From assembly GCF_041504345.1 (NCBI RefSeq), contig NZ_CP167894.1, positions 1,922,001 through 1,986,000 of the forward strand: a stretch of 64,000 nucleotides of DNA, in the 5' to 3' direction. This DNA is from Vibrio sp. BS-M-Sm-2. GTDB taxonomy: Bacteria > Pseudomonadota > Gammaproteobacteria > Enterobacterales > Vibrionaceae. The notes below the pieces were generated by a model. That model saw only the letters and a list, made by a program, of their open reading frames with translations, did not search any database and had not been told where the DNA came from. Of the stretch, positions 17,687 to 31,234 are shown piece after piece (within the stretch, counting starts at the first letter, position 1; every line of letters begins with the position of its first letter). The translations under genes were made by a program, and so were the position numbers.

Positions 17687-18967
17687 TTATGCCTGTTTTA
17701 CTAGAACTGCATAGTAGAAGCCATCCATATCTTCTTCTCCAGGTAGTATTTGACGACCCGGATTTTCGATATCAGACCCAACCAGCGTTGCGTTCTCAGT
17801 ACGCTCTAGGAATGCTTTCACTTGCAGCACGTTTTCTTGCGGCGTGATAGAACATGTCGCATAAACCATGGTGCCGCCTTCTTTCAGCTGACGCCACATG
17901 GCATCCATAATTTCGCTTTGCAGTTCAGCCAGCGCATCAATGTCAGATGCACGACGTAGCCACTTGATGTCAGGATGACGGCGAATTACGCCGGTCGCTG
18001 AACAAGGTGCATCAAGTAGGATACGGTCGAACTTATCACCCATCCACCACTCTTCAGGGTAGCGAGCATCACCACAAATTACGTCGGCACGCAGTTGTAG
18101 ACGTTCAAGGTTATCGTAAACACGGTCTAGGCGTTTAATGTCGCAGTCAATCGCAACCACTTCAGTGTCATTGGTATGTTCAAGAATGTGTGCCGTTTTA
18201 CCACCTGGCGCAGCACAACAATCTAGGATTAGCTCACCATCTTTTGGTGTTAGATAATCAACTGAAAGCTGAGCGGCAGCGTCTTGTACTGATACCCAAC
18301 CTCTGTCGAAGCCTGGAAGTAAAGTAACATCACAAGGTGCAGCTAATTTTATGGCATCTGCTGCTTCAGGGTGCAATGTGTATTCAATGTTTTCGTTTTT
18401 AAGCAGTTCAACATACTCGTCACGAGTGTGGTGTTGGCGGTTAACGCGCAGCCACATTGGTGCCTTGCTGTTGTTTGCTTCAACCAGTTGCTCCCATTGA
18501 ACTGGGTAGCTCTCTTGAAGCATTTTTAGGATCCAGCTTGGGTGGCCATATTTGCCTGCATTGTGGCTAACGGCTTTCTCGTCTAGTTCTTCTTGGTCAC
18601 GTAGGTAGCTACGTAATACCGCGTTGATCAAACCACTTAGGCTTGGACCGCGCAGTGTTTTAGTGCCCTCAACTGTTTCCGCAACGGCAGCATGCGAAGG
18701 GATACGCATGAAGCTCAGTTGGTAAATGCCCACCAAGATTAGGTGGTGGAATACACGCTTTTTACCTTTAAGCGGGTTTTCCATTAGTTCGTTAGCGATT
18801 GACTCTAAACGAGGCAGGTAACGAAGTGCGCCGTAGCAAATCTCTTGCAGTAGAGCATGGTCTCGCGGGCGGATCGTTTTTTGAGCCGCAGGGAGAGCGT
18901 GTGAAAGAGAGTGGCCTTTATCGACAACTTGAAATAGGACATTTGCAGCAGCAGCGCGAACATTCAT
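17687..18967 (-). CDS. rsmB: 16S rRNA (cytosine-967-C5)-methyltransferase
   Basis: RsmB methylates C967 of 16S rRNA with AdoMet. The domain order is a NusB-like N-terminus (about 1-135), then a Rossmann methyltransferase with [14 protein letters not shown], the [18 protein letters not shown] motif and the catalytic-cysteine loop [12 protein letters not shown]. The start is placed at ATG 18967 ([15 protein letters not shown]); an in-frame ATG at 18997 adds ten residues, and neither has a clear ribosome site. It follows fmt and def on the same strand, the usual def-fmt-rsmB cluster. Confidence 0.93.
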   Translation of the reverse strand: MNVRAAAANVLFQVVDKGHSLSHALPAAQKTIRPRDHALLQEICYGALRYLPRLESIANELMENPLKGKKRVFHHLILVGIYQLSFMRIPSHAAVAETVEGTKTLRGPSLSGLINAVLRSYLRDQEELDEKAVSHNAGKYGHPSWILKMLQESYPVQWEQLVEANNSKAPMWLRVNRQHHTRDEYVELLKNENIEYTLHPEAADAIKLAAPCDVTLLPGFDRGWVSVQDAAAQLSVDYLTPKDGELILDCCAAPGGKTAHILEHTNDTEVVAIDCDIKRLDRVYDNLERLQLRADVICGDARYPEEWWMGDKFDRILLDAPCSATGVIRRHPDIKWLRRASDIDALAELQSEIMDAMWRQLKEGGTMVYATCSITPQENVLQVKAFLERTENATLVGSDIENPGRQILPGEEDMDGFYYAVLVKQA

Positions 18968-19058
18968 GAGGGGTACCGAATATTTATTTGAATACATGAG
19001 GGCATCTCTGCCCTCGTAAAGGTTTTCTAAGCTGCGCTTATGGCAGCTTTAAAAGCGG

Positions 19059-20006
19059 TTAAGAAAGTTGAGTTCCAACTTCAAACCAGCTTGCACGAGA
19101 GTTCAAGATATCCTGAACTGACATGGCTTTTTTACCAGGCACTTGCAGCTGTTCAAGAACAAGTACACCTTGTCCTGTTGCTACGTAGATACCCGTTTTA
19201 TCGGCTTGCAGAATAGTACCTGCAGGCTTATCAGAGGTTTGCTCTGCTACACGGCTTTGCCATACTTTGATGCTGTTTTCCGCAGCTTCAAAGTGGCTCA
19301 TTGGCCATGGGTTGAAAGCACGAACGCAGCGCTCAATATGAGCTGCGTCATCACTCCAGTTGATACGCGCTTCTTCTTTACTTAGCTTCTTCGCGTAGTT
19401 AGAAAGTTCGTCGTCTTGTTTTTCAGCCACCGCTTTACCAGAAGCGATGTCAGACAAACACTCAACAAGCGCATCAGGGCCAAGACCAGCTAGCTTTTCG
19501 TACATTGAAGCACTGGTATCAGTCGCTTCAATTGGTAGTGTTGCGATACTGAGCATGTCACCCGTATCTAGGCCGATATCCATCTGCATGATCGTCACGC
19601 CTGTCTCTTTATCACCCGCCCAAATAGAGCGTTGGATAGGAGCAGCACCACGCCAGCGCGGCAGGATAGAGCCATGCACGTTGATACAACCTAAGCGAGG
19701 CGTATCTAAAACCACTTGTGGAAGCAATAAGCCGTACGCTACAACAACCATGATGTCAGCATTCAAATCCGCTAGCTCTTGCTTAGCTTCATCTGACTTG
19801 AAGTTTTCAGGTTGGTAAACCGGAATATTGTTTTCAAGTGCGATGTTTTTTACTGGGCTCGCAGTCAGTTTTTTACCGCGGCCTGCTGGACGATCTGGCT
19901 GTGTGTAAACAGCAATAACTTCATGCTCCGAAGACAACAACGCCGCCAAGTGACGGGCGGCGAAATCCGGAGTACCTGCGAAGACAATTCTTAAAGACTG
20001 ACTCAA
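19059..20006 (-). CDS. fmt: Methionyl-tRNA formyltransferase
   Basis: Fmt transfers a formyl group from 10-formyl-THF to initiator Met-tRNA. The 315 residues start [20 protein letters not shown] and include the catalytic region [20 protein letters not shown] with DTGDM downstream. The C-terminal tRNA-binding OB domain starts at about residue 205. It lies 37 bp after def, which removes the same formyl group later, and 91 bp before rsmB. Confidence 0.97.
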   Translation of the reverse strand: MSQSLRIVFAGTPDFAARHLAALLSSEHEVIAVYTQPDRPAGRGKKLTASPVKNIALENNIPVYQPENFKSDEAKQELADLNADIMVVVAYGLLLPQVVLDTPRLGCINVHGSILPRWRGAAPIQRSIWAGDKETGVTIMQMDIGLDTGDMLSIATLPIEATDTSASMYEKLAGLGPDALVECLSDIASGKAVAEKQDDELSNYAKKLSKEEARINWSDDAAHIERCVRAFNPWPMSHFEAAENSIKVWQSRVAEQTSDKPAGTILQADKTGIYVATGQGVLVLEQLQVPGKKAMSVQDILNSRASWFEVGTQLS

Positions 20007-20043
20007 GGTAGGCTTCCTTCTAATTTAGTAATAGCAGCGGTGA

Positions 20044-20556
20044 TTAACCTTGTTTCTCGTTGAAACGTTTAATCTTCGCTAGCTTATCTTGGATACGTTT
20101 ACGCTTTAATGGCGATAGGTAATCAACAAACAACTTGCCTTCTAGGTGGTCAAGTTCGTGCTGAACACAGATAGCCAGAAGGTCATCAGCGTCGAATGTG
20201 AATTCGTTGCCGTCACGGTCTAATGCTTTAACCGTTACTTCTGCAGCGCGAGGTACTAGAGCTCGAGCGCCAGGTACAGATAGACAGCCTTCTTCGATAC
20301 CATCTTCGCCGCGCTTTTCAGTGATTTCAGGGTTGATCAGAACCATAGGCTCATCACGCGTCTCTGAAATATCGATAACAACGATGCGCTGGTGGAAATC
20401 TACTTGCGTTGCCGCAAGGCCGATACCTTCTTCGTCGTACATGGTTTCAATCATGTCATCAACGAACTTTTGAATCTCTGGGGTAACTTCTTTTACCGGT
20501 TTCGCCACGGTACGTAGACGATCATCTGGTAATGTTAATACTTGTAATACAGACAT
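20044..20556 (-). CDS. def: Peptide deformylase
   Basis: This metallo-hydrolase removes the N-formyl group from new proteins. The 170 residues carry the three canonical motifs [15 protein letters not shown] (metal Cys) and [10 protein letters not shown] (two metal His, catalytic Glu). The start is ATG 20556 ([20 protein letters not shown]); the frame extends 25 codons upstream but those residues are not typical of the family. It is first gene of def-fmt-rsmB, divergent from the LysM gene. Confidence 0.97.
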   Translation of the reverse strand: MSVLQVLTLPDDRLRTVAKPVKEVTPEIQKFVDDMIETMYDEEGIGLAATQVDFHQRIVVIDISETRDEPMVLINPEITEKRGEDGIEEGCLSVPGARALVPRAAEVTVKALDRDGNEFTFDADDLLAICVQHELDHLEGKLFVDYLSPLKRKRIQDKLAKIKRFNEKQG

Positions 20557-20696
20557 ATACACTCGAAATATTGAACTGTGCCGAAACAGCTTAAACCTTG
20601 TTGGCTCAATTCTAGACATTTTAGAGGCCAAATGACAGCATCCTGAAGGTAATTCTCCAATCAGATGTCATATATTCAGACCAAGGAACCTAGGTC

Positions 20697-21788
20697 ATGC
20701 GTCATTTATTCCCTGCTTTATCTCTTGTTTGTGCCTCGATTTCGTTCGCCGCTACGGCGGAAAATAGTGAGCAACCTTTAACCATTAAACAGGGCGCACC
20801 TGAGGCGTATGTGGTGGTTAAGGGTGATACCTTGTGGGATATTTCTGCGATGTATCTCGATAATCCATGGTTGTGGCCAAGGTTATGGCAGGTGAATCCA
20901 GAGATTGAAAACCCTCATCTTATTTACCCCGGAGATAAACTGTCTTTGGTTTGGATTAATGGCGAGCCTGTATTGAGCCTCAAGCCTGTTATCAAGCTGA
21001 GCCCTAAGATTCGTGTCTCTGAGAAGAAAGCAGTACCTACCGTCAATGAGGGGCTAGTTTTGCCGTATTTACAGTCTGATCGCTTGGTAGAGCAGCAAGA
21101 TATCGAATCGGCGCAACGGGTATTAGGAACCAGTGATGGAAAGAGATTCTTATCGGGTGCAGACCGGTTATTTATCTCAGGTAACCAGCAGCATCAAAAA
21201 TGGGGTATCTACCGCGCCGTTGAAACTTACCAACGGCAGCAACCCCAAGCGACTATTACCTCGTTGCGCTTGGTTGCCACTGCGCGCTTAAAAGAAGTGG
21301 ATGCTGAGTTCAGTAGCTTGCAGATAGACACTCAATTGCAAGAGGTATTGCTTAACGACCTGGTGCTCCCTGAACTTGGTGTTGATCAGGTGAAGCTCTC
21401 TACCACGTTTTACCCTGCACCTAGTGCGGCGGGTCAGTTTGCTAATATCTTGGGTTCGTTAGATGGCAGCCAATACAGCGCGAAGAATCAGGTGGTAGTG
21501 ATCAACAAAGGTTCACAGGATAACCTTCGCCAAGGCTCTATGTTTACCCTCAGCGAAAGCGGTGCAGTGGTGTTTGGTAAGCAAGGTGAATACAGCTATA
21601 AAGAGTCGGCGGCGAGCGATAAGGTGCAATTGCCAAGTACCTCGCTGGGTAGCTTGATGGTTATTCGTCCCTATCAATATTTTAGCCTCGCGTTGATTAC
21701 TCAGAGCTCTAAGCCTGTTAGTAATGATATTCTGGCGGTATCGCCTTTGGACCTTGCTTTGACGGAAGAGATTAAGGGTACCGAGTGA
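20697..21788 (+). CDS. Exported LysM-domain protein
   Basis: The 363-residue protein has a signal peptide (MRHLFPALSLVCASISFAATA) and one LysM domain at about 38-85 (YVVVKGDTLWDISAMYLDNP). A long C-terminal region of unknown fold follows. LysM binds peptidoglycan, so a periplasmic wall-associated role is likely. It overlaps the dprA start by 4 bp, an arrangement common in gammaproteobacteria. The start is ATG 20697 behind AAGGA. Confidence 0.85.
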   Translation: MRHLFPALSLVCASISFAATAENSEQPLTIKQGAPEAYVVVKGDTLWDISAMYLDNPWLWPRLWQVNPEIENPHLIYPGDKLSLVWINGEPVLSLKPVIKLSPKIRVSEKKAVPTVNEGLVLPYLQSDRLVEQQDIESAQRVLGTSDGKRFLSGADRLFISGNQQHQKWGIYRAVETYQRQQPQATITSLRLVATARLKEVDAEFSSLQIDTQLQEVLLNDLVLPELGVDQVKLSTTFYPAPSAAGQFANILGSLDGSQYSAKNQVVVINKGSQDNLRQGSMFTLSESGAVVFGKQGEYSYKESAASDKVQLPSTSLGSLMVIRPYQYFSLALITQSSKPVSNDILAVSPLDLALTEEIKGTE

Positions 21789-22897
21789 ATGAGCAACAAC
21801 TGAGTGCTTGGTTAACTCTAAGTTTTGTTCCGCAATGGGGTGGCAAACGCCTTTCTCGCCTGCTGAGTATCGATTCCCCTTCGAACATTGTTGGCTACTC
21901 AAGTCAGCAGCTGCAAGCGATGGGTTTGTCAGCTAAGCAAATATCCTATCTAAGAGAGCAAGCCCCAAGAGAAGTGGAGGCTTGCTTATCATGGCAAGCA
22001 AAACAGCCTAACCATCACATTATTACCCCGAATTGCTCATATTATCCCAAACTGCTCAATGAGATTGCCTCTGCGCCCAGTGTTCTTTTCGTTAAAGGTC
22101 ACGTCGAAAAGCTGATTGAACCTCAAATCGCTATGGTCGGCAGTCGCAATGCCAGTCTTGAAGGGCTGCAGACAGCGAAGTCCTTCGCCAAAGAGTTTGT
22201 CCAAAACGGTTTGATTGTCACCAGTGGCTTAGCTTTAGGTATCGATGGCTATGCTCATGATGGTGCTCTGGATAAAGGAGGGGAAACTTTTGCAGTGTTG
22301 GGTTCTGGCTTGGACTCCATTTATCCTGCCCGCCACCGAAATCTAGCGGAGAGGATCTGTGAGAATGGCGCGCTGATTTCAGAGTTTCGCCCAAGTGCTA
22401 AACCGAGACCTGAACATTTCCCCCGTCGTAACCGTATTATAAGTGGCTTGTCTTTGGGAACTCTCGTTGTTGAAGCGGCAGAAAAGAGTGGTTCTTTGAT
22501 TACGGCTCGTTATGCGATGGAGCAAGGTCGAGAAGTGTTTGCGCTTCCCGGTTCTATTCATAGCCCAACCAGCCGCGGAGGTAACAGTCTCATCAAAGCT
22601 GGAGCATGTTTAGTGCAAAATGCTCAAGATGTTCTGATTGAAATAAAGAGTCTGTTAAACTGGTCTATAGATCAGCAGCCGAGCTTATTCGAACCTACGC
22701 AGAATAAGGGTGAAAATGAACAATTGCCATTTCCACAGCTGTTAGCTAACGTAGGATTAGAGGCGACACCCGTTGATATTTTGGCACAGAGAACCCATAT
22801 ACCTGTGCATGAAGTCATGATGCAGCTTTTAGAGCTTGAGCTCTCAGGGCATGTTGTTGCAGTTTCCGGTGGCTATATTCGAAAGGGGAGAGGCTAA
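21785..22897 (+). CDS. dprA: DNA processing protein DprA
   Basis: DprA binds incoming single-stranded DNA and loads RecA during natural transformation. The 370 residues show the Rossmann-like core: MVGSRNASLEGLQTAKSFAK, GLIVTSGLALGIDGYAHDGA, FPRRNRIISGLS and ALPGSIHSPTSRGGNSLIKA. A C-terminal winged-helix-like segment starts at about residue 310. The GTG start at 21785 overlaps the LysM gene stop, implying translational coupling. With comM it gives two transformation genes in the window, though both are widespread core genes. Confidence 0.95.
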   Translation: MNEQQLSAWLTLSFVPQWGGKRLSRLLSIDSPSNIVGYSSQQLQAMGLSAKQISYLREQAPREVEACLSWQAKQPNHHIITPNCSYYPKLLNEIASAPSVLFVKGHVEKLIEPQIAMVGSRNASLEGLQTAKSFAKEFVQNGLIVTSGLALGIDGYAHDGALDKGGETFAVLGSGLDSIYPARHRNLAERICENGALISEFRPSAKPRPEHFPRRNRIISGLSLGTLVVEAAEKSGSLITARYAMEQGREVFALPGSIHSPTSRGGNSLIKAGACLVQNAQDVLIEIKSLLNWSIDQQPSLFEPTQNKGENEQLPFPQLLANVGLEATPVDILAQRTHIPVHEVMMQLLELELSGHVVAVSGGYIRKGRG

Positions 22898-22900
22898 GCT

Positions 22901-23377
22901 ATGATGATGGACATACTGATGTACTTGTTTGAAACCTACATCCATAGCGATTCTGAATTGCAGGTGGATCAAGACGAGCTGGAAGATGAGCTTCTTCGAG
23001 CAGGGTTTCACCAAGACGATATTTATAAGGCCCTCCATTGGTTAGAAGATCTTGCGGCACTGCAAGATACCGACAACCAAGCGGCGATTACTATGTGCTC
23101 CAATACCTCGATGCGTGTTTATACCAGTCGAGAGATTTCACGTATTAATATGGAGTGTCGAGGTTTCCTACTATTCCTAGAGCAGATCAACGTGCTCACG
23201 ACAGAGATTCGTGAAATGGTGATTGATCGTGTAATGGGGCTTGAGACCAACGAATTTGAATTGGATGATCTGAAATGGATTATCTTAATGGTGCTATTCA
23301 ATGTACCGGGTAATGAAAGTGCTTACACGCAAATGGAAGAGCTGTTGTACACCAAAGAGCAAGGTATCTTGCATTAA
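22901..23377 (+). CDS. smg: Smg protein (DUF494)
   Basis: The 158-residue acidic cytosolic protein belongs to the Smg family, found beside dprA in many proteobacteria: [40 protein letters not shown], and [20 protein letters not shown] near the C-terminus. Its role is unclear. It starts 3 bp after dprA and ends 12 bp before the zinc-finger gene, so all four genes form one operon. Confidence 0.92.
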   Translation: MMMDILMYLFETYIHSDSELQVDQDELEDELLRAGFHQDDIYKALHWLEDLAALQDTDNQAAITMCSNTSMRVYTSREISRINMECRGFLLFLEQINVLTTEIREMVIDRVMGLETNEFELDDLKWIILMVLFNVPGNESAYTQMEELLYTKEQGILH

Positions 23378-23389
23378 TACAGGCTTGTC

Positions 23390-23959
23390 ATGAGTAGTAA
23401 GATTGATAATCAGCTTTTTTCAGCACATGAACATGCGTTAGAGCATGAACCTTGTCCACAGTGTGGTGGGGAGCTTCAGCTTCGCCATGGTAAGCACGGC
23501 CCATTTTTAGGCTGTAAGCAGTATCCGAGCTGTGATTACATCAAGCCTCTTCATCAAAATGATGGTCATGTGGTGAAAGAGCTGGGCGTACCGTGCCCTA
23601 AATGCCAAAACGAGTTGGTATTAAGGCAAGGTCGCTTTGGGATGTTCATTGGTTGTAGTAGCTACCCAACGTGTAATCACATCGAATCTTTAGATCAACC
23701 GAAAGAACAACCTGAAGAGCAGCCACTTGTTGCCTGTCCTGAGTGTGGCCGAGGTCATCTGGTTGAGCGTAAATCTCGCTATGGCAAAATCTTTTATGCT
23801 TGTGATAACTACCCTAAGTGTAAGTTCGCCGTTAATCAGCCACCAGTTATAGGTCGTTGTGAAGAGTGCCAGTTCCCGTTGTTACTTGAGAAGAAAACAG
23901 CTCACGGGATGAAAAAGCAATGTGCGGACCGCAAGTGTCATCACATTCAATCTCAGTAG
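23390..23959 (+). CDS. Topoisomerase I C4 zinc-finger-like protein YrdD
   Basis: The 189-residue protein is made of four zinc-ribbon repeats like those at the C-terminus of topoisomerase I. They begin with CPQCGGELQLRHGKHGPFLG, CPKCQNELVLRQGRFGMFIG, CPECGRGHLVERKSRYGKIF and CEECQFPLLLEKKTAHGMKK. There is no catalytic topoisomerase domain. It probably binds single-stranded DNA or RNA; the function is unproven. It is last in the lysM-dprA-smg operon, as E. coli yrdD sits next to smg and tsaC. Confidence 0.88.
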   Translation: MSSKIDNQLFSAHEHALEHEPCPQCGGELQLRHGKHGPFLGCKQYPSCDYIKPLHQNDGHVVKELGVPCPKCQNELVLRQGRFGMFIGCSSYPTCNHIESLDQPKEQPEEQPLVACPECGRGHLVERKSRYGKIFYACDNYPKCKFAVNQPPVIGRCEECQFPLLLEKKTAHGMKKQCADRKCHHIQSQ

Positions 23960-23997
23960 TGATGCTAATTGCAGTAAGTGAATGACCAGAAATAAAA

Positions 23998-24022
23998 AAA
24001 CGGCGCTCAATGAGCGCCGTTT
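23998..24022. terminator. Bidirectional terminator between yrdD and purK
   Basis: AAACGGCGCTCA and TGAGCGCCGTTT form a GC-rich hairpin. A 7-A tract precedes it, giving a U run on the minus strand after purK, and TTT follows on the plus strand after yrdD. Confidence 0.85.
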
Positions 24023-24049
24023 CTATATCCAATAAACGTTCTATATTCA

Positions 24050-25195
24050 TCAAGCAATGTAGACTGACTTCATCTGCTCAGCAAATTCATGCACAGCAGG
24101 GTAGGCTTGCTTATCGAGAATGTCTGCCAGTGAGCATAACGCTCTTTGCAGCTCTGCGTTGTAGTCAGCGCTCACGTTAATGTGGCCCATCTTACGACCT
24201 GCACGCTTCTCTTTACCATACCAATGAACATGGCAACCACTTTGAGCAAGAATTGCTTCAGGTAGGGTATCTTCACCAAGGATGTTGATCATTGCAGTCG
24301 GGCGAATCAGTTTGGTGTTGCCTAGTGGCATACCACACACGGCACGTAGATGGTTCTCAAACTGACAAGTCTCTGCGCCTTGCTGTGTCCAGTGGCCAGA
24401 GTTATGAACACGTGGTGCAATCTCGTTAACCAGCAGTGAACCTTTAACATCAAAGAACTCAAGTGCTAGCACGCCAACGTAATCTAAACGCTCAGCAATG
24501 GCAGTGAACATGGCTTTAGCTTGCTCTTGCAGTTCAATGTCATCAATCGCTGTCGATAAGCTCAACACGCCATCGGTGTGAACATTTTCAGCCAGTGGGT
24601 ACACTTGAATCTCACCATTGGCGCCACGAGCACCCACCAGTGATACTTCGCGATCAAACGGAACGAACTCTTCAGCCACAATTGCTTGGTTGTCTGTTGC
24701 GGCGATGCACTCAGCCATTTCTGCCCAAGTCGCGTCAACATTGTCTAATGTCTTTAAGCGCCATTGACCTTTGCCATCGTAGCCGCCAAGTGTGCTCTTC
24801 AATACCATTGGTAAGCCAACGTGAGCGATCGCAGCGTCAAAGTCTTCGCGAGAGTTAATCTCGTAGTACTTAGCGTTTTTCACGTTTGCTTCGTCTAACA
24901 GGGCTTTTTCAAGACGACGGTCACCGCCAGCTTTGATTGCTTCTGTTGTCGGTAAGAACTTACCGCTGCGCTCACATACCTCAAGTACATCGTGAGGGAT
25001 GTGTTCGAACTCTGCAGTAATGACGTCCGCACGCTCAATCGCATTTTCTAAGCCGTTGCCTAGAATCGCTTGCGTTAATGGGTGAACAATATTTTTGCTG
25101 CCAACATCAAAAGCAGAAATTTCAATATTCAGCGGTGCCCCAGCTAGGGACATCATGCGAGCAAGTTGGCCCGCGCCTAACACAAGAACATGCAT
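24050..25195 (-). CDS. purK: N5-carboxyaminoimidazole ribonucleotide synthase
   Basis: PurK makes N5-CAIR from AIR, bicarbonate and ATP in purine synthesis. The 381 residues are ATP-grasp: [20 protein letters not shown], the ATP-binding lysine region [20 protein letters not shown], and [19 protein letters not shown] near the active site. It begins 5 bp after purE, so the two steps are coexpressed, probably under the PurR box upstream of purE. Confidence 0.97.
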   Translation of the reverse strand: MHVLVLGAGQLARMMSLAGAPLNIEISAFDVGSKNIVHPLTQAILGNGLENAIERADVITAEFEHIPHDVLEVCERSGKFLPTTEAIKAGGDRRLEKALLDEANVKNAKYYEINSREDFDAAIAHVGLPMVLKSTLGGYDGKGQWRLKTLDNVDATWAEMAECIAATDNQAIVAEEFVPFDREVSLVGARGANGEIQVYPLAENVHTDGVLSLSTAIDDIELQEQAKAMFTAIAERLDYVGVLALEFFDVKGSLLVNEIAPRVHNSGHWTQQGAETCQFENHLRAVCGMPLGNTKLIRPTAMINILGEDTLPEAILAQSGCHVHWYGKEKRAGRKMGHINVSADYNAELQRALCSLADILDKQAYPAVHEFAEQMKSVYIA

Positions 25196-25200
25196 GGGAA

Positions 25201-25686
25201 TTAGTCCTCTGCAGGGTTTGGATTAGCCAGAACAGTTTCTGTTTGCTCAGAGCGGAACGCTTCTACTTTCGCCATCACTTCTTCATTGTGTGTACCAATG
25301 ATTTGAGCGGCTAGGATGCCAGCGTTAGCAGCACCAGCTTCACCGATAGCCAGAGTACCTACCGCGATACCTTTTGGCATCTGTACGATAGAAAGTAGCG
25401 AGTCCATGCCTTTCAGTGCTTTAGACTGAACAGGAACACCAAGTACAGGGACGCTTGTGAAAGCAGCCGCCATGCCTGGTAGGTGTGCAGCGCCGCCAGC
25501 ACCCGCAATAATCACTTTAATACCGCGCTCTTTCGCACTGGTTGCGTAGTCTGCAAGCAACTGAGGTGTGCGGTGAGCAGAAACCACTTTTGTTTCGTAC
25601 GCCACGCCAAACTGATCCAACATTTCTGCAGCTAGCTTCATTGTTGGCCAATCAGATTTAGAACCCATGATAATACCGACAGTCAT
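25201..25686 (-). CDS. purE: N5-carboxyaminoimidazole ribonucleotide mutase
   Basis: PurE isomerises N5-CAIR to CAIR. The 161 residues include [35 protein letters not shown] (active-site His) and [20 protein letters not shown], the class I PurE signature. It is the first gene of purEK and is divergent from tsaC, with a PurR-type operator 73 bp upstream. Confidence 0.97.
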   Translation of the reverse strand: MTVGIIMGSKSDWPTMKLAAEMLDQFGVAYETKVVSAHRTPQLLADYATSAKERGIKVIIAGAGGAAHLPGMAAAFTSVPVLGVPVQSKALKGMDSLLSIVQMPKGIAVGTLAIGEAGAANAGILAAQIIGTHNEEVMAKVEAFRSEQTETVLANPNPAED

Positions 25687-25758
25687 CTCAAACTCCTTCA
25701 GGTACGATTTAATTAGTGATTAGATATTTTGCGCGCATTATACGGGTAAAATTGCTTA

Positions 25759-25774
25759 AGGAAAACGTTTGCGT
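25759..25774. promoter_or_regulatory. PurR operator of purEK
   Basis: AGGAAAACGTTTGCGT, read on the minus strand as ACGCAAACGTTTTCCT, matches the PurR box consensus essentially completely. It lies 73-88 bp upstream of the purE start, where purine repression of purEK is expected. Confidence 0.85.
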
Positions 25775-25881
25775 CAGTCTAAGTTGTTAATTGATACATT
25801 TTATAAACAAATAGCTTTAGTCACAGTGAATGATAATTTGTACACTTAGCGAGTTTGATAACTGAATTAACGAGGTAACCC

Positions 25882-27376
<1,495 letters not shown>

Positions 27377-27404
27377 TTCTTTCTTCCTTATAGGGATAGT
27401 GATA

Positions 27405-27432
27405 GGGTCATCTATATAGATGACCCTTTTTT
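27405..27432 (+). terminator. hemF terminator
   Basis: A 22-bp palindrome with half GGGTCATCTAT (27405-27426) is followed by six T residues. It ends about 20 bp before aroE, so aroE needs its own promoter or read-through. Confidence 0.88.
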
Positions 27433-27451
27433 ATTTCTGTTAGGTAAGGAT

Positions 27452-28282
27452 ATGACACAGCAAGTAGATCGTTATGCCGTTTTCGGTAACCCTATTGGGC
27501 AAAGCAAATCGCCATTCATTCACACATTATTTGCTCGCCAAACCAGCCAACAACTTACCTATACAGCATTACAGCCAGAGCATGGTGAATTTATCACTGC
27601 TGCCAAAGCCTTTTTCAGTGAAGGTGGTCGAGGATGTAATGTCACAGCGCCTTTTAAAGAAGATGCCTATCAGTTTGCCAATCGCCTAACTGAGAGGGCT
27701 GAACTAGCTGGTGCCGTAAATACCCTTAAGAAGTTAGATGACGGAGAGATTATTGGTGATAACACCGATGGTGAGGGTTTAGTTCAAGACCTGCTTCAAC
27801 ATCAAGTCACACTAAAAGGAGCACGTGTTCTTCTTCTTGGCGCTGGTGGTGCTGCAAGAGGAGTGATTCAACCTCTTCTCGACCAAAAGCCACTACAACT
27901 GGTGGTAGCTAATCGAACTAGCTCCAAGGCTGAACTTCTGGCTGAGATGTTTTCGTCGCATGGCAACATCAAGGGGATGGGGCTAAGTGATGTTAATGAA
28001 GGCTTTGATGTCATTATTAACTCTACCTCATCTGGTCTAAGCGGGCAGCTTCCTGAAGTGTCTGAGGTTATTTTCAACTCTAATAGCGCCGTTTATGACA
28101 TGGTTTACGGATCGGGAACCACGGGATTCAATCAATGGGCATTAGATAGTGGTGTTCATGCTGTTTATGATGGTTTGGGGATGCTAGTGGGACAGGCAGC
28201 AGAGAGCTTTATGCTTTGGCGTGGCCTTCGTCCGGGAACAAAACAGATTTTAAGAGAATTACGTAAAAACCTAGAGATGTAA
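27452..28282 (+). CDS. aroE: Shikimate dehydrogenase
   Basis: AroE reduces 3-dehydroshikimate with NADPH in aromatic amino acid synthesis. The 276 residues include [20 protein letters not shown] (substrate site), [13 protein letters not shown] (catalytic Lys), [11 protein letters not shown] (Asp) and the dinucleotide motif [13 protein letters not shown]. It starts behind TAGGTAAGGAT and is followed 16 bp later by a DUF1488 gene, its usual neighbour. Confidence 0.96.
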   Translation: MTQQVDRYAVFGNPIGQSKSPFIHTLFARQTSQQLTYTALQPEHGEFITAAKAFFSEGGRGCNVTAPFKEDAYQFANRLTERAELAGAVNTLKKLDDGEIIGDNTDGEGLVQDLLQHQVTLKGARVLLLGAGGAARGVIQPLLDQKPLQLVVANRTSSKAELLAEMFSSHGNIKGMGLSDVNEGFDVIINSTSSGLSGQLPEVSEVIFNSNSAVYDMVYGSGTTGFNQWALDSGVHAVYDGLGMLVGQAAESFMLWRGLRPGTKQILRELRKNLEM

Positions 28283-28298
28283 TGGGGTATTTATAAAA

Positions 28299-28568
28299 AT
28301 GAATCAATCAATTCTATTTCCTGATATCCAAGATTGGGATGAAGAGAGCCGAACAATCACCTTCCCAGCACAACAGTCGGGTGCATTGATCGAATGTGTC
28401 ATGTCTATTGAAGAATTATCACGATTGGCAGGTAGATATATAAAAGAAGGCGATCAAGCTTTAGTTATCTTTTCAGGGTTACGTTTCGATATTGAAGAGT
28501 TAGCGGAAGAGTTAATAGAAGAAGAGGAGTATGACTCCTCTAATCGGATTCAGATCAAAGTGTTTTAG
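28299..28568 (+). CDS. DUF1488 family protein
   Basis: The 89-residue acidic protein is the small DUF1488 partner often found after aroE: MNQSILFPDIQDWDEESRTI, ITFPAQQSGALIECVMSIEE and RFDIEELAEELIEEEEYDSS. Its function is unknown and it has no membrane or signal segments. It lies 16 bp after aroE and its 3' end overlaps the convergent yrdA by 4 bp, so the two messages would be antisense at their tails. Confidence 0.83.
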   Translation: MNQSILFPDIQDWDEESRTITFPAQQSGALIECVMSIEELSRLAGRYIKEGDQALVIFSGLRFDIEELAEELIEEEEYDSSNRIQIKVF

Positions 28569-29110
28569 ACTGGCAACACAGAGTCTAGATAGTCGTTTTT
28601 ATTCTGAACATAGTTGTCAGCTGACTTCTGTAAAAAGGCACGCTCTTTATCATTTAATGGGCGTGCTTGTTTTACTGGGCTTCCTACATAGAGATAACCG
28701 CTTTCCAGTACCTTATTAGGCGGCACCAAGCTACCAGCACCAATCATCACTTCTTCTTTAATAATTACACCATCAAGCACGATAGCTCCCATACCAACAA
28801 GTACACGATCTTCAATGGTGCAACCATGCAGCATTACTTTATGTCCGATAGTGACATCATTACCTATTAGTAGAGGATAACCCTCAGGGTTTTCTGCATT
28901 CTTATGGGTGACGTGCAAAACGCTTCCGTCTTGAATATTCGTTCTCTTTCCAATATGGATGTGGTTTACATCTCCTCGAGCAGCAACCAAAGGCCACACG
29001 CTAGAGTCGTTACCGATTTTGATATCACCAACCAGTACCGAACTTGTATCTATATAGACACCTTGTCCAATCTGAGGGGATACTCCTTTATAACTGCGTA
29101 TTGAACTCAT
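28565..29110 (-). CDS. yrdA: Gamma-class carbonic anhydrase-like protein YrdA
   Basis: YrdA is a trimeric left-handed beta-helix protein of the gamma carbonic anhydrase superfamily. The 181 residues begin MSSIRSYKGVSPQIGQGVYI and carry hexapeptide repeats with candidate Zn ligands in GSVLHVTHKN and GHKVMLHGC. The start is ATG 29110 behind AAAGGAGG; the frame continues 31 codons upstream without support. Enzyme activity is uncertain for this subgroup. It sits immediately upstream of the rRNA operon, on the opposite strand. Confidence 0.92.
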   Translation of the reverse strand: MSSIRSYKGVSPQIGQGVYIDTSSVLVGDIKIGNDSSVWPLVAARGDVNHIHIGKRTNIQDGSVLHVTHKNAENPEGYPLLIGNDVTIGHKVMLHGCTIEDRVLVGMGAIVLDGVIIKEEVMIGAGSLVPPNKVLESGYLYVGSPVKQARPLNDKERAFLQKSADNYVQNKNDYLDSVLPV

Positions 29111-29230
29111 AAGTCCTCCTTTATATAGGCACCTTAAGCCCTTAATTAAGGGGAATACTAGTGAAAATGGGGCGTTTTGAACAAAAAACGCTCGAACAAT
29201 CAAAAAAGTAAGAAAAACTTCAAAAAGGGC

Positions 29231-29258
29231 TTGCCAGTGTGATCGAAATCTCTATAAT
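29231..29258 (+). promoter_or_regulatory. rRNA operon promoter P1
   Basis: The -35 box TTGCCA (29231-29236) and -10 box TATAAT (29253-29258) are 16 bp apart. An A/T-rich UP-like stretch lies upstream and a GC-rich discriminator follows. This is a typical growth-rate-regulated rrn P1, about 430 bp before 16S. Confidence 0.78.
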
Positions 29259-29358
29259 GCCACCTCGCTGACACGGGATGGCTTCTTAGGAAACCAAAAC
29301 GAATCAGCAGGTCAAATTAGCCAAGCTAAGCGCTTGAAAAAAGTTTTGAAAATAGTGG

Positions 29359-29386
29359 TTGACACTAAAACTTAAATCGCTAAAAT
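29359..29386 (+). promoter_or_regulatory. rRNA operon promoter P2
   Basis: TTGACA (29359-29364) and TAAAAT (29381-29386) with 16-bp spacing lie 128 bp downstream of P1, the tandem arrangement of gammaproteobacterial rrn operons. Confidence 0.75.
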
Positions 29387-29420
29387 GGCCGTCCGATTTG
29401 AGCGAAGCTCAAAAAGGAAA

Positions 29421-29432
29421 AGCTCTTTAACA
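29421..29432 (+). promoter_or_regulatory. rrn leader boxA antitermination element
   Basis: AGCTCTTTAACA matches the boxA element that recruits NusB/NusE. It lies in the leader between P2 and 16S. The rest of the leader (29433-29679) shows no coding region. Confidence 0.75.
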
Positions 29433-29679
29433 ATTTAAACCTATCAATCTGTGTGGGCACTCGTTGATGAATATCAAAACGTTTTATCGTTAGATAAAAC
29501 AGATTCTTCGGAATCAAAATTGATTTCAATGAACTGAGTGACCAATACGAATAACTTCGGTTATTTGGCACAGTCAATTCATTATCATTCTGTTGGAATG
29601 ATAATAGCTTTAGAATTACATGTTCATTTTCGAATGAATATTAGTTTTGAAGTCAGTATTCGTTGAGTCACAAAATCTT

Positions 29680-31234
<1,555 letters not shown>

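Noticed and set aside
20557..20631. 25-residue N-terminal extension of peptide deformylase
   Set aside because: Not part of known deformylases; ATG 20556 gives the usual MSVLQVL start.
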